A DNA stretch of 64,000 nt. It comes from Epiperipatus broadwayi. Taxonomy: Eukaryota; Onychophora; Udeonychophora; Euonychophora; Peripatidae. A program made the position numbers and the translations under genes. Under the pieces are notes generated by a model, which saw nothing but the letters and a program-made list of their open reading frames with translations, made no database searches and was not told the origin of the DNA. This document shows, in pieces, positions 21,126 to 33,125 of this stretch (the stretch's first letter is position 1; every line of letters starts with the position of its first letter). The stretch lies in contig JAQFVV010006476.1 of the NCBI GenBank assembly GCA_028023455.1, positions 248,001-312,000 of the forward strand, given 5' to 3'.

Positions 21126-24045
21126 ATGAGCTAATTATTGTTGCCATTTAATTTAATATGGAATATGTTTAAGTTGCATGAATTAAAAGATTATTTAATA
21201 ATAATAACAACAAAAATCTGAAGAGAAAAAAATGGGATGAATAAAGTGATGTAACAATGTAAAAAGATGATATGTATTTCATCTATTGTTTAACACATTC
21301 AATTCACATAAAAAAAAAAAAGAGGAGAGGTGGGGTAGCAGGGTTAGTATAAAACATTGACACAGACTTTATTAGTTATTTTCAAAATTACATTTTAATA
21401 TTTTCATACGCATGAATGGTATTAATAATCAATGATTTTACAATGTTTTAAAATACTCCATGCAATAATGAATCATGCTAGAAATGATAAATATGAACAA
21501 ATGTAGAATATTTTACAAACAAAAAACCTCATTCACAAACATGTTTAATAAAAAAAAAAAAAGAAAGAAGCAAATTATATCATGCTTTAAAAGACTTACA
21601 TTTTCATTCCACAAACAGACACACTCAGGACTGGGTTAGTAATAAATAAAAAAAATAAAATTTAAAAAAAATATCCATTCAACAAATTTGATATAAAATA
21701 TTGCAGAAAAAATAAACAATGAATAAAAAAAAAAATTATTTCGTTTCAAAATGATTATAATTCAGACAAATTAGTAGGAAAAAAAAAACTTACGTAGAAT
21801 ATAAACAATCAATCTACTAAAAACTGAATATTTAAGCAAAAATAAGCAAATTTAATAATTTGTATTTAAATATTACCTTTACTTAAGTAATAAACATGAG
21901 ACTTAAAGAAGTTTCCATTAATTTTTATATATTTAAAAAGATACCAATTATTTCTTATATTGAAAATTGTATTACCTATACATAAAAACTTCATCCTAAG
22001 TTCACTAAAAAAAATAAAAAAATTATTAGCAGACATCCACAATGATTTATGGAAAAGTATTGCAAACACATTTATTGAATGTCAGATTTTGAATTTTGCA
22101 AGTTCATAATTCCATTTTAATAATAGGTGAATTTTCTATAAAAGTATATTTTCGCTTAATTATCAAGTGATTATTATTTGCATGGATTTTCAATTCTTTA
22201 TCTTACTGCTAATTTGATTTATTGATTATTTTGATGCTATAAACTTGTTCACAAATTTTTGTTAGTGGGGAGAAAAAAAAATTACTGGTAGATCCTGTAT
22301 CAAAAGTGATATTTTTATTTTTTGAGTAGAAAATCTTTACACAACATTTATTGAGGAATGCATTAATAAAAAAAATTATTTCAAAATTTATCTGTCAAAA
22401 TTTACAATTTATAAATAAAGTAAAATTAATACTTCTAAAAAAGTTTAATTAAAAAAAAAATTATACCATTTCCTTGGATAATGACAGCGATATAAGCAAT
22501 AAAAATCCTTAATATGAATTCAAATTACACTATAAATTTTCAACGTGCTAAAAATGTTTATAATTGATAAATATGACAATAGCACACATTTTAGTTAGTA
22601 TATTAATAAATTCTTTATTACCAAGGACAGTAGCTGTTATATCTCTTAATGATAATTTTAAAACACTTTATCAGATGACATACATGTTGAATCATAATGC
22701 ATAAAAATTTTTTTTTTGCAAACTGATATCATTTCTCATCTATTGTGGGACCTACATTGTTTAAACTGTAAAAATTGTGATTGAAGACAGAATTTAATTA
22801 ATAAAAATTTTTTCTGACATAAATGCTTAAATTTAGAATGAAACATTTTTGTCTTAGACAAATCAGTAATTCTATAATTAAAATAAAATCCTTGTTTTTT
22901 ACTTCACCTGTGAGTTGTAAGTTTTAAATTGCGCTTTACGCAAAAAAGTGAAGCTTATTATTATTAGAAAAGAATTACATGGCTGAGCGCTTTTAGAGAA
23001 CTTAAGTCTCCATATTCATAGCCTACTTTAAACAAAGTTTAGCGTTAATTTATGCAAAGTTTTCTTTAATAAAGACCATTTTCTATAATTATAAAGTTGT
23101 TAATAAAAATTAAATATATAAATAATGGTATACAATTTATTACTATGTGCAATCAAAGATTTTTAATTAAGTAATGAATAAAATTTGCAATGACAGACAT
23201 TTTTGAAAGATTGCTACAGTAAGTACTTGTTTCTGAATTTGCAAAATAATCCAGTTTTCATAAAAAAAACAAGTGGGACTCCTGTTTCAAGAATTCATGG
23301 AGCTGCTATCTCGTAAAAAAATAATAATCAAAGATTTATTAAAAATACCCAAAATTAATTTCTAATTCACAATGTAACCTTTAAGGCATTACTATAATTA
23401 ATTGCAAACGATTATCTTCTGTAGAGACAAAAAGCATGAAAATTAGAAATTATAATTTAATATTACTTAAATATTGTATCTTTTGCATTTTCCACCATTA
23501 ATTTATATTGGAAGCAAGAAAAAGAAAATAAATTTTTGTATCTATCTTACTGTCTTATGTATTAGTTTTCAAAATTGTCACTAATGTTAACATCTATGTT
23601 TAAATTCAATTTCTTTTCTTAAAATTAGGTATTTTATTTCAAAATTTAAGTTTATATCTTAACTTGAATATGGAACTGTTTTTACTATTCATATTATTAA
23701 ATCATGCGGGGAAAAGTACAATCATTCAGACATGTACTATTAGTATGGTTTTCTTTCATGATTTATATATATATAGATTACATATATTAATTATAGATAT
23801 TCATATTATTAGTAATAAACACAAATATTTATATATTCTATCTTGCTGGTTTAGCATGAAATATGCATATTGGTGATTGTTTATCTTTTCAATATATATG
23901 TGTTTAAGTGCATCAATGTTATTAGATAGAATGAAGAGTGGTGGGTCGTGTTAAAGTCTGTACTAATATACCCTATATATTATTGTTATTGTAATTTTAA
24001 AAATATACTATAGTTATATATACATCATCGGTAAGCCATTCATAA
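21126..24045. other. Intronic AT-rich sequence (minus-strand gene)
   Basis: This lies directly upstream of the Nak terminal exon and must therefore begin as intron. No donor site or further exon could be recognised. It holds a dispersed repeat fragment at about 22980-23025 and a partial MITE at 23840-23985. Confidence 0.5.
23840..23985 (+). mobile_element. Right half of the 10.6-kb MITE family
   Basis: GGTTTAGCATGAAATATGCATATTGGTGATTG and the following AGAGTGGTGGGTCGTG...AAAGTCTGTACTAATATA align with 10988-11105. The left terminal inverted repeat is missing, so the copy is truncated. Confidence 0.7.
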
Positions 24046-24049
24046 ATGA

Positions 24050-25170
24050 AACACAAATACAACCACATACAGAGCATGTCGATCCATTTTCCTGTTTATT
24101 TGCTATTTAGCAAAGTTCTCTTTTAATTTCTGTAGAAAAATTTTCATTCTGAAATGCTTCAACACCATGTCTAATTGTAATTCTCATATATTCAAATGTT
24201 AGTCATATCTTTTCAATGGAAATACAACATTGCACTTCTTTAGAATGACTTGGAGATAATCCTCATAACATAAACAGGATTTACCTCTCCCACTAAAACA
24301 TATTTAAGTTCACCATAAAATATCTTTTCAAGTTTGTAATGCTCATTCATTTTTACATGTTCAATCCCAAGATGATAGATTTTATAATGGTGGATTCTAT
24401 AGTATCTCATCTAACAGGTGAAAAACATATAGATTACTCTTCTGATCTTGCCATTGTATTTTTAAAATTTAAGGAGGATCATTAAACGAAACTTTTCTAA
24501 TGCATTTATGTTACACTGATATGGTATCCAAGTTAGCTTTATTTACAGATAATTTATTTGCAATAGTTATTTCACTGTGATGAAATATTCAAACCTAACA
24601 CAATAAAAGCAGTAGCATATTAAATTTAAGTCCACTTTTCTTCTTATAAAAGAATCAAGATATTTTAAAATGGTTTATATTTTCAAGAATAAACAATCAA
24701 ATCAAAAATTGTTGAGAATTTTTCTTCCATCACCAACAGATAAAGAATTAGTTTTTTGAAAGTTATTAGTCAAAACATTAAGAATATTCTGTAGACTGTC
24801 TTTTGAACTGGCAAAAATTCCAGAATTCAAAAAAATGAAGTTTTTGTTTTTAATCAATTAAAATTAAAAATGCATACATTTTGATTTGTTTCATTAAAAC
24901 TGCCCATAAACTAATCCAAAGACCACTACCACAAAAACTGAAAATGTTGGAGAAAGTATACATTCTTATTAAACATTTGGTTTTTATTTCAAATGCCTGA
25001 TTTTCCAGCTATAGTAATAACATTTCCTCTTATTCTATCATGTAAAAAACTGTATAATATGAATAAACTTTGGTGGACAACCTGCTAATTTCAAACAATA
25101 CCATAGTTGGACCAAATGTTGCAGGTAATATGGTCCATTGTACTTACATTTATTTGCTTATTGAAAAAAA
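24050..25170 (-). mobile_element. Lineage 2 LINE fossil, antisense
   Basis: The minus strand aligns with the LINE at 3200-5620. The clearest shared block is the stretch around 24790-24850 (AGACTGTCTTTTGAACTG on plus), whose complement matches CAGTTCAAAAGACAATCT at 5050. The 3' end around 24250-24060 reads RITIRHGVEAFQNENF-like residues with stops, the C-terminal block shared with 9650-9905. It is in the putative Nak intron but in the same orientation as that gene. Many frameshifts; not functional. Confidence 0.65.
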
Positions 25171-25174
25171 TTGT

Positions 25175-27800
25175 ATTTTATATTTTTTAAACACAATTAG
25201 CAAATATTGCTTAAAAAAAAAATTAATACAAAAAAAAAAATTGAATTTATAACTTACATATACTTAGTCATGAAAAAATTCTGCATTACTGAAATGGCAG
25301 AAAATATGATAATAAAAGTTGTATCCTTTTATCAGTCTAAGTTTCACTAATTATGATTACATGGCGATTTAAAACCGACAGAATATTAGATTAATTCATT
25401 ATTATATATTGTGGAATTGCAAATTTTGCTTCTATATTTAGTAAAGTTGAGAACCAATAATGAATAAACTGACCTGATTTTTTTTTTTTTCTCGACATAA
25501 ATTGTAAGCTGTTTCCTACATCATTATGGCAGATGATGGAATAGAATATTACAAGATTGCCTTTGGTTTTATATTATCACTTGTTTCGAGGATAAAAACT
25601 TAGAACACAGAACTGCAAATGTTTTTGCTTTATATTTTTTTCACAACTGAGAATTAATATGTATTACAATATTCTCATACAAGAAATACACTTTCAGCAG
25701 ATCTTTTATCATTCAGCTTTTTCATAAATAATATGGTACTATTCCATTACTGGTAGATCTAAAAGTGTCAAATTATTAAAAGGTTTTTAATTTGAGAATA
25801 TTGGAATAATAAAATTCAATCTCGTATACTCATACAGACGTATACCTGCACATATAATAATTATCTGTTCTAAACACATTACTTTTTTCTTTAAAAAAAA
25901 GTCTCAAAGCTAATAGATTTTATCAAATTTATTTATTTATTCATTTCAATGAATATGTTGTTAAAAATGCAAGAACTAGTCTATTACTAGTCATTAGAAT
26001 AAACTTTCCCGCCAATTTGATGAAATGGAAAAATAATAATAACAAAAAAAAAAAAAAATCTATTACAATGTCTATAAGCATCATTGTTAAAAAACAATGT
26101 ATAATTTTATCATAGGATTAAATTTTTTACTACTTATGGGAGTTTATTATTTAAAAAAAAAAAAAAAATATTCTTAGCATCTTAAACAAATTTTCATATT
26201 GTTAGTAAAACCAAAAAAACCAGAATAAACAAAAAGGGGGTAAAAAAAATCAGAGTTCTGCCTGGTCACAAGACTAAATTATTGTTCCATTACTAGTTAA
26301 TGAAAAAAGTGATTTCTTTTTAAAAAACAAACCAATGAAAAAAATATTACTAAAAAAATATTAAAATTCCATTTTTTTTCCATTAGAAGTTAAAAAAAAG
26401 AAAGAATAATATTTCATAAGTGAACAATGCAATTTTAATAATCATTGTTAAGAACAAGATATTAAATAAAAATTATTATTGAAAATATATAAGGAATTAT
26501 TTTAAAAAAAATTTCTACAGCATTTTATTCTAAGTTTAGCATATCTATAATACTAAATAAAGTTTAACTTGCAATTAATGATTCCAGGTTTACTTCAAAC
26601 AAGCCTTCAGGAGAGCTATTGTGAAAATAAGTGTAGAAAGTTTTAGTTTATAATTATATAGGAATGAATTAGCAGAATTGCTTAATGAAGATTACTATAG
26701 TAAATCCTCGATTTCTTTTTATGTTTGAGAATACTTTTACTTTCTATGAAAATAGAAATTTCTTTTTTTAGTGTATTTGCAGTTATTCTTACCATTAAAG
26801 TGTTTTATATATTTCTGTATGTTTAAAAATTCTCCAAAATGATTTGGTTCACGTTTATACTGCATCAAGTAAAATTTAATAATTTACGAATTAATTAATA
26901 TCTTAAATTAAAATATATTTATTGTTTTTTTTTTTTTATAATTACATTCACTCTTCCATGAAAAGTTTTGTATGATTATATTAAAAAAAAAATTGACTTT
27001 TTAGCTTAATCCTTTATTACCGACCTATTAGTCATCTTTATAAAATATGATTTGAACATATTTAACTTTACAAAATTAATTAATAAGTAATATAAAATTT
27101 ATAATAAAAAAAAAAAAAAATTCAATTAATGACGTATTCAATTCAAACGAAAATGTAATAAAATCTGTTGGCAATTAGAATACTTGCATTCACAAAATGA
27201 AGGGGAATCCAGATATCTTTTTATGATTGTACAATTTAAAGTGTGGATTAATTATATATATATAAAATTAAAATATGTAGACCTCAATTTTTAAACATAA
27301 CTATTTCATGGCATAAACATGTCTGAGTATATTACTAAGATACTTATAATGTATCTTAGTAATATATTAGAACATGCACTATTTTCATTATTTTAATTTC
27401 TTCAATAATTTTCTAAAAAATGAACGACAAAAAAATTAATAAATTTAAATATTATTTAAAATAGATACAAATGAAGATTAAACAAAATTTTATAATTTAT
27501 AAGAAAATATATTTTTTTATAAAAAAAAAAAAAAGTTATATCTCAATTTATCTAAAAAATATATTTTTTTTGTTATACAAATATACAAAATAAAATTACT
27601 TTAAGTAATTACTCATTTAAACACTATAAACCAAAAAATTTATAAAAGATTTTTGAATCCTGACCTGATATAAAATAAATATTAACAGAAAACAATACAA
27701 TAGTTTTAGTGAAACTTATTAAAGAAATGTAAAGAACCAATCACACATTACAAAGTGAACATAAAAGAATAGAATTTTAAGACAAAATCAACTATATTGC
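25175..27800. other. AT-rich gene-free stretch
   Basis: Long A and T homopolymers. The only distinct structure is the hairpin at 27328-27366. Confidence 0.5.
27328..27366. repeat. Perfect 16-bp stem palindrome
   Basis: TATATTACTAAGATAC at 27328-27343 is followed, after a 7-base loop (TTATAAT), by its exact complement at 27351-27366. No T-run follows on either strand and there is no repeated relative in the window. Confidence 0.75.
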
Positions 27801-27807
27801 TTAAAAC

Positions 27808-28635
27808 AATGGGTCCCAATCTTTTTTCACTTGAGTATTCACTGACAGTTCATATCTATAAATTGTGTCCTTCACAACTGCTGTTATTTCAATTTTATAT
27901 ATTGCAACTGTAAATAAATAGTTCAATAAGATTATGAAGCAATGAAATAACGAATGTAAAACTTAAAACACTAATAAAAAATGGGAACTTAAAAAAGGCT
28001 TAAAACTCACAAGAATGTTAAGATATTCAATTATGTATACATCCCCATGCAACAACATCTGAATATTCATGAAAAAGCAAATGAACAGTTATGCCTACTA
28101 AGAGTGTTATTGAAAATGTGCATTGTAGTAATGTGTTTAATAGGAATCATTCATCAAAATAACGCAGCTAGGAAACAAACCTTTATTTAAGATTAAATAA
28201 TGAAGAAAACCTGCTTTATCACTTATAATGCTCAATTCATTTCGCAACTTACAACTTTTAACAAAGTTACAAAGTAATCTTTAATTCTATAAACAATCAA
28301 AGGAAAGATTGTGCTTTGATTAAGCAGTCTTTACCATTGATTGTTCATGGAAATAACGATATTAACATTATTAATTTAAAAATACATTTGTTTATGAGGG
28401 CATAGTGAAAGGATGTTAAGATTATGCATTCAAAGTTCTAAATTATATATTTCAAATTTAAAAACTAATTGTCTGATGTTTGAGAAATTGGACATCTTTG
28501 ATTTTTTTTCTTGTCTTACATTGTTGAATTATTATTTTTCCTATTGTTATTTAATTTTTTCCCGTATAATCCTAAATATATGGGTTCATATCCATGAAGA
28601 TAAGTTTATCCCTGGTTGAAAATCCTTGATCTAGT
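27808..28635. mobile_element. Possible hAT-type non-autonomous element
   Basis: The left end GGGTCCCAATCTTTTTTCACTTG and the reverse complement of the right end (AAGGATTTTCAACCAGGG at about 28610-28630) both resemble the GGTTCCCAACCTTTTT-type termini common in hAT elements. The two ends match each other only weakly and no target duplication is clear. A 68-codon frame inside has no motif. Confidence 0.3.
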
Positions 28636-28818
28636 ATATAACCCAATCTTCTATAGAATAAATCCACATAATAGACATTTTCTCAAAATGTTTTATTAAT
28701 AACAAAATATCAAATATATTGTAACGATCCGGAGAATGAGCTTACCGTGATCTGCACTACAGGGCGCCATCTAGGCATTTGAACCTAGAAAAATTTATAA
28801 AGTAGGCAGATACGTAAG

Positions 28819-29875
28819 TGTAACGGGTGTACTCGTTTACCGTATACTTATTAGTTCTTATCATAAAAAAAAAATATATAAGTTTCTTGCCTTCATTCGT
28901 TCTCCTTGAGGGTTTCAGAAAAACGTGGTAATTTTTGGAAAATAAAATATCTTAAGTTCATATTACCTGCACTTTTTGTCCGATGTGATCCCCGGGGATA
29001 TCAAAATAAGAAGAAAAACACATGAAATCCGCAGCAAAACGTACGAGACAGTTCATCACGCTTCAGTTCATTCCGAGTCGGATCGATTCCCTTGCGAAAA
29101 GTTGATAGATCTCCGGTAGATGTTCTCCGGTCACTGCCGCATGGACTCTTCGGGGTAAGGTCCAGAAAACCCAGCACGCTTAAGCTTTTACCCCACCGTA
29201 CTCATGTTCGGCCGTAGCCTTAATTACTCTTCTTAAAAATATATAAAAAAAAATTGAATATATTTTTAATTTTTCTCTTTCTTCTTTGAAAACCAAAATA
29301 ATAATGACACTAGTTTAAAAAAAAAAACTACGTCTCCACTCTCCCTGTCACTTTTTCTTTTCTTTTGTTTTCGCAAACACAGTCCGTCCCCTTTCTTCCC
29401 CACCACGTGGGATAGATGGCCAGTTAAGCTAATAAGCAAAAGAACTTTTCGCACCTTCGGACATTTTGGCAATTAACATTCCAGAAACCCTTCTCTCTAA
29501 CCTTCTTTTTATATATTTTTTTTTTTCATTCAAATTCCCCAGATAAGATCTTCGATGTTTAATATATCTCTTTTTTTTTTTTTTTTCTTACAATAATCTC
29601 TTATCTTGGATCCAAAAATGTATTCATACGTTCGTTTCTAAAATTGTCTATCCACACCGCAAATACATACATATACTACTTTTACACAAATAAAACGCAA
29701 ATTCTCCCCCCACTCCCTCTTTTCTTACTTTAATAAAATTTTAAACATTTTCTCCCACTACAAAATAAATACTAAAACGAAATAAAATCAAATTATATGA
29801 AACTAATTTTAAACTATATCACATATGTGTGCGCCTTTCTACATTGTAACTAGGGTTTAAACCCGACTGTTTACA
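28819..29875 (-). repeat. 3' LTR of the gag element
   Basis: Reads TGTAAACAG...CCGTTACA on the minus strand. It is near-identical to 32070-33121; visible differences are GATCTTCG against GACCTTCG, TACTACTTTT against TACCGCTTTT, and several A/T-run lengths. Confidence 0.92.
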
Positions 29876-29888
29876 ATACCCTCCTCCC
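29876..29888 (-). promoter_or_regulatory. Polypurine tract of the gag element
   Basis: GGGAGGAGGGTAT on the minus strand ends directly at the 3' LTR, the position where plus-strand DNA synthesis is primed in LTR elements. Confidence 0.7.
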
Positions 29889-30696
29889 GGAAGCCTTTAA
29901 ATACGGTCTACGTATTTGAACGGCTCATTCCTAACTTATCAAATAAAACGATGCATTTTTAAATATTTTCCCTTTATAACTTTCTGCCCTGCGGCTCTAG
30001 AACAAAAGAAATAAACGACCATCAATCCCAACGATATGCTATAAGTTCAACCACCAACTCACACGCATGTGATATGCAACGCACCGCATACAATCAATTC
30101 CACACAGACTTATCTGGTTATGTGACCGGAAACACAAAAAAAAAACCCAAAAAAAAATAATCTCCTTTTTCTTTCTACGTGTCAGGACCTTCTAACCGCA
30201 CTCTGCTACTTCAGAGTCTTATGAGCGAGGGTAACTAGAACAAAATCCGACTTAAGTAGGGGTCGTCCAAGACCGTGCTCGCCTTTGGAGCTTTGTGGGT
30301 GGGACGGTATGTGAGTGCCGTGCTCTCTTTGGAGACTTATTGGCTTAAGTTTAAATAGGTCGGTCAACCATGTCGGGAACAACATTTATATACAGGACGC
30401 GACACACCACATGCCCAATCCAAGCAACCAACCCCGCCATCCACCGTCAGACTCGATAGACCGCTCCCATCTCAAATCTCCCTAGCCACCTTTATCTAAC
30501 TCTCTAGCCTACAAAACAATGAAGGAGAAAAAAAATTCGACACACATATATAACTTCAAATGTGGCCTTATATAACGGCCCCTATACTTAATAATATCAT
30601 TGTTAAATATTAAACCCATAACCTAATAAAATAATTTAAACAAACACACAAAAAAAACTTTCAGCCTATGTCCAATTACGTGTATATATCTTAACT
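29889..30696 (-). other. Noncoding interior of the gag element, downstream of gag
   Basis: About 800 bp with no pol-type reading frame. At 30266-30345 two diverged short direct repeats share GTGCTC(G/T)C(C/T)TTTGGAG. The sequence is noticeably less AT-rich than the genomic flanks. Confidence 0.6.
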
Positions 30697-31725
30697 CTAT
30701 CGGCTATCCTTTTTTCCGGATGAACTCGAAATCTTTCCCTGTCCATAATTCGGCTTGCGTGGCGGTCGTGGCTCTTCATGTTCATACTGCCATTTCGGTC
30801 TAGTATTACCATCCCCTCGTTCGGGATCCTGCAAGTCCCAATCCGACCCTCCTTCTTCCGTCCCAAATTTCACAACTCGAGTATCGTGAGTTTCTTTTCC
30901 TCGCTCTATCGGTAAATTATAATCATAGGTGCTCATATCAATCGCATTAAGTAGCTCAGCTACCTCCTCCATGGACGCTTTCCTTATGCCTAACATCATT
31001 TGTTCCACCTTCATCGGCATGTTATGCCTCACGATCCGAATGATGTGGTTTTCCTTTAAATTGCATGCGTCTAACGTTCGCAGCTTTGCCACTTGTCGAT
31101 GGAAAAATTGTGAAAAACTTTCTTGCTCTCCTTCCCTATATTTCTCCTGCATAATCCGATATCTAGCCAACTCTTGACGATCCTCTGACCAAAAACTATC
31201 TCTCATCTCTCGTTGATATTCTTCAAATGTCGTAGGTTGTTGAAACAACGAATTCCACCATGATAGCGCGTTTCCAGTTAGGTTGCTGCAAGCAATAGCG
31301 ATTTTGCTTTCCTCAGCCATCGGGTTAACGCTAAAATATCTTCCCAGACTTTGTAAGTGTTCCACGGGAGCTTCTCCCATTTGGCCGGCAAATGGCCGAA
31401 CCTTTAAAAATTGGTTTACATGGGCCTGTGCTGGTACGTACTTCGTCACGGCTTCCCTTTCTTCTGCTATTTTTGTCTTTTCGCCCTCAACCTGTTTCTC
31501 ATCTACTTTCTTTCCCTTAGACTTCTCGTCTTTATCTATACTTCCTTCCTTCTTTGACTCTCCTTCGTTCTCTTCTCCTTGATTAACTCCTTTTATTCTT
31601 TCCATTTGCTGCTCTAATTTTCGCAGCCTTTCCTCAAATCGATCTTCGAATTTTTGAAATCTTTGTTCCAATCTTTCCAGAATGACCTCCAAAATCTTCG
31701 ATTCTTCCTTCTTTTCTTGGTCCAT
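30697..31725 (-). CDS. Gag-like protein of the LTR element
   Basis: The first in-frame ATG is at 31725 (reading MDQEKKEES); the open frame continues nine codons further upstream without another ATG. From there to the TAG at 30699 the protein is 342 residues. Residues about 8-95 are highly charged and probably coiled coil (repeated Lys/Glu heptad-like LEERLRKLEQQM stretch). Residues about 95-260 resemble a Ty3/gypsy-type capsid: FLKVRPFAGQ, then LTGNALSWWNSL, a YRIMQEKYREGE block, and ...ESFSQFFHRQVAKL. The tail is Arg/Gly/Ser-rich and has no CCHC zinc knuckle. Gag would form the particle in which element RNA is packaged. No frameshift to a pol frame is present. The capsid assignment is by pattern only. 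Confidence 0.82.
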   Translation of the reverse strand: MDQEKKEESKILEVILERLEQRFQKFEDRFEERLRKLEQQMERIKGVNQGEENEGESKKEGSIDKDEKSKGKKVDEKQVEGEKTKIAEEREAVTKYVPAQAHVNQFLKVRPFAGQMGEAPVEHLQSLGRYFSVNPMAEESKIAIACSNLTGNALSWWNSLFQQPTTFEEYQREMRDSFWSEDRQELARYRIMQEKYREGEQESFSQFFHRQVAKLRTLDACNLKENHIIRIVRHNMPMKVEQMMLGIRKASMEEVAELLNAIDMSTYDYNLPIERGKETHDTRVVKFGTEEGGSDWDLQDPERGDGNTRPKWQYEHEEPRPPRKPNYGQGKISSSSGKKDSR

Positions 31726-32050
31726 TTTCTTTGGAGTCTTGTTTTCATTCACACTATATTTTACTAAATATATTTTGATATCTTAAAAAAAAAATCGTAG
31801 TAATTTGTTTTGGCTGCTTCCAAAATCACAACGTGGTAGGTTTTCTTCCCCCCCCCCCCCCAAAGCGCCATGCTACGTGTCTAATTTCTTTATCAACCAC
31901 TCGGAAAACTATTTTCTGTCTTTCAATAAAATTATTTTAATCGAAACAAACTTCACGTCTCTCTAATATTTCTATTTTACTCCCCCTCCTTTCCCTTATC
32001 GAATATTTAATCTTTCTACTCGGGCCCCCATACATTCCATTCTTCATAAA
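31726..32050 (-). other. Leader of the gag element between primer site and gag
   Basis: A 325-bp untranslated leader. It contains a run of about 15 C (plus strand) at about 31847-31861, that is, a G-tract on the element's RNA strand. Confidence 0.6.
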
Positions 32051-32068
32051 GCCTTAGTTGGGACGCCA
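32051..32068 (-). promoter_or_regulatory. Primer-binding site of the gag element
   Basis: TGGCGTCCCAACTAAGGC, one base inside the 5' LTR, starts with the TGG expected to pair with a tRNA CCA end. I cannot assign the tRNA. Confidence 0.65.
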
Positions 32069-32069
32069 T

Positions 32070-33121
32070 TGTAACGGGTGTACTCGTTTACCGTATACTT
32101 ATTAGTTCTTATCATAAAAAAAAAATATATAAGTTTCTTGCCTTCATTCGTTCTCCTTGAGGGTTTCAGAAAAACGTGGTAATTTTTGGAAAATAAAATA
32201 TCTTAAGTTCATATTACCTGCACTTTTTGTCCGATGTGATCCCCGGGGATATCAAAATAAGAAGAAAAACACATGAAATCCGCAGCAAAACGTACGAGAC
32301 AGTTCATCACGCTTCAGTTCATTCCGAGTCGGATCGATTCCCTTGCGAAAAGTTGATAGATCTCCGGTAGATGTTCTCCGGTCACTGCCGCATGGACTCT
32401 TCGGGGTAAGGTCCAGAAAACCCAGCACGCTTAAGCTTTTACCCCACCGTACTCATGTTCGGCCGTAGCCTTAATTACTCTTCTTAAAAATATATATAAA
32501 AAAATTGAATATATTTTTAATTTTTCTCTTTCTTCTTTGAAAACCAAAATAATAATGACACTAGTTAAAAAAAAAACTACGTCTCCACTCTCCCTGTCAC
32601 TTTTTCTTTTCTTTTGTTTTCGCAAACACAGTCCGTCCCCTTTCTTCCCCACCACGTGGGATAGATGGCCAGTTAAGCTAATAAGCAAAAGAACTTTTCG
32701 CACCTTCGGACATTTTGGCAATTAACATTCCAGAAACCCTTCTCTCTAACCTTCTTTTTATATATATTTTTTTTTCATTCAAATTCCCCAGATAAGACCT
32801 TCGATGTTTAATATATCTCTTTTTTTTTTTTTTCTTACAATAATCTCTTATCTTGGATCCAAAAATGTATTCATACGTTCGTTTCTAAAATTGTCTATCC
32901 ACACCGCAAATACATACATATACCGCTTTTACACAAATAAAACGCAAATTCTCCCCCCACTCCCTCTTTTCTTACTTTAATAAAATTTTAAACATTTTCT
33001 CCCACTACAAAATAAATACTAAACGAAATAAAATCAAATTATATGAAACTAATTTTAAACTATATCACATATGTGTGCGCCTTTCTACATTGTAACTAGG
33101 GTTTAAACCCGACTGTTTACA
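32070..33121 (-). repeat. 5' LTR of the gag element
   Basis: TGTAAACAG...CCGTTACA on the minus strand. It holds a TATA-like TATATATAAAAAG at about 32757-32769 that could serve as the element's promoter (weak evidence in AT-rich DNA). A frame starting at a TTG and reading PKCPKVRKVLLL is open in both LTRs but is probably incidental. Confidence 0.9.
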
Positions 33122-33125
33122 TAAG

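Larger units (their letters stand above)
28819..33121 (-). mobile_element. Young LTR retroelement with gag but no pol (TR-GAG-like)
   Basis: Direct repeats at 28819-29875 (3' LTR) and 32070-33121 (5' LTR) bound a 2.19-kb interior read on the minus strand. Both LTRs begin TGTAAACAG and end CCGTTACA. A 4-bp target duplication TAAG flanks the whole (28815-28818 and 33122-33125). A primer-binding-site-like TGGCGTCCCAACTAAGGC lies one base inside the 5' LTR, and a purine tract GGGAGGAGGGTAT abuts the 3' LTR. The interior encodes one gag-like protein and has no room for protease, RT, RNase H and integrase, so the element must be mobilised by a partner. By eye the LTRs differ by about three substitutions plus homopolymer length changes, indicating recent insertion. 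Confidence 0.9.

Noticed and set aside
28720-28818. A promoter or exon suggested by GC-rich sequence before the LTR element
   Set aside because: Better explained as the left tip of the older interrupted element, given the matching tip at 35183-35190.
29266-29472. LTR-internal minus-strand frame reading PKCPKVRKVLLL, also in the other LTR at 32431-32721
   Set aside because: No ATG at its start, the two copies diverge in frame after the A-run, and LTRs rarely encode proteins; most likely incidental.
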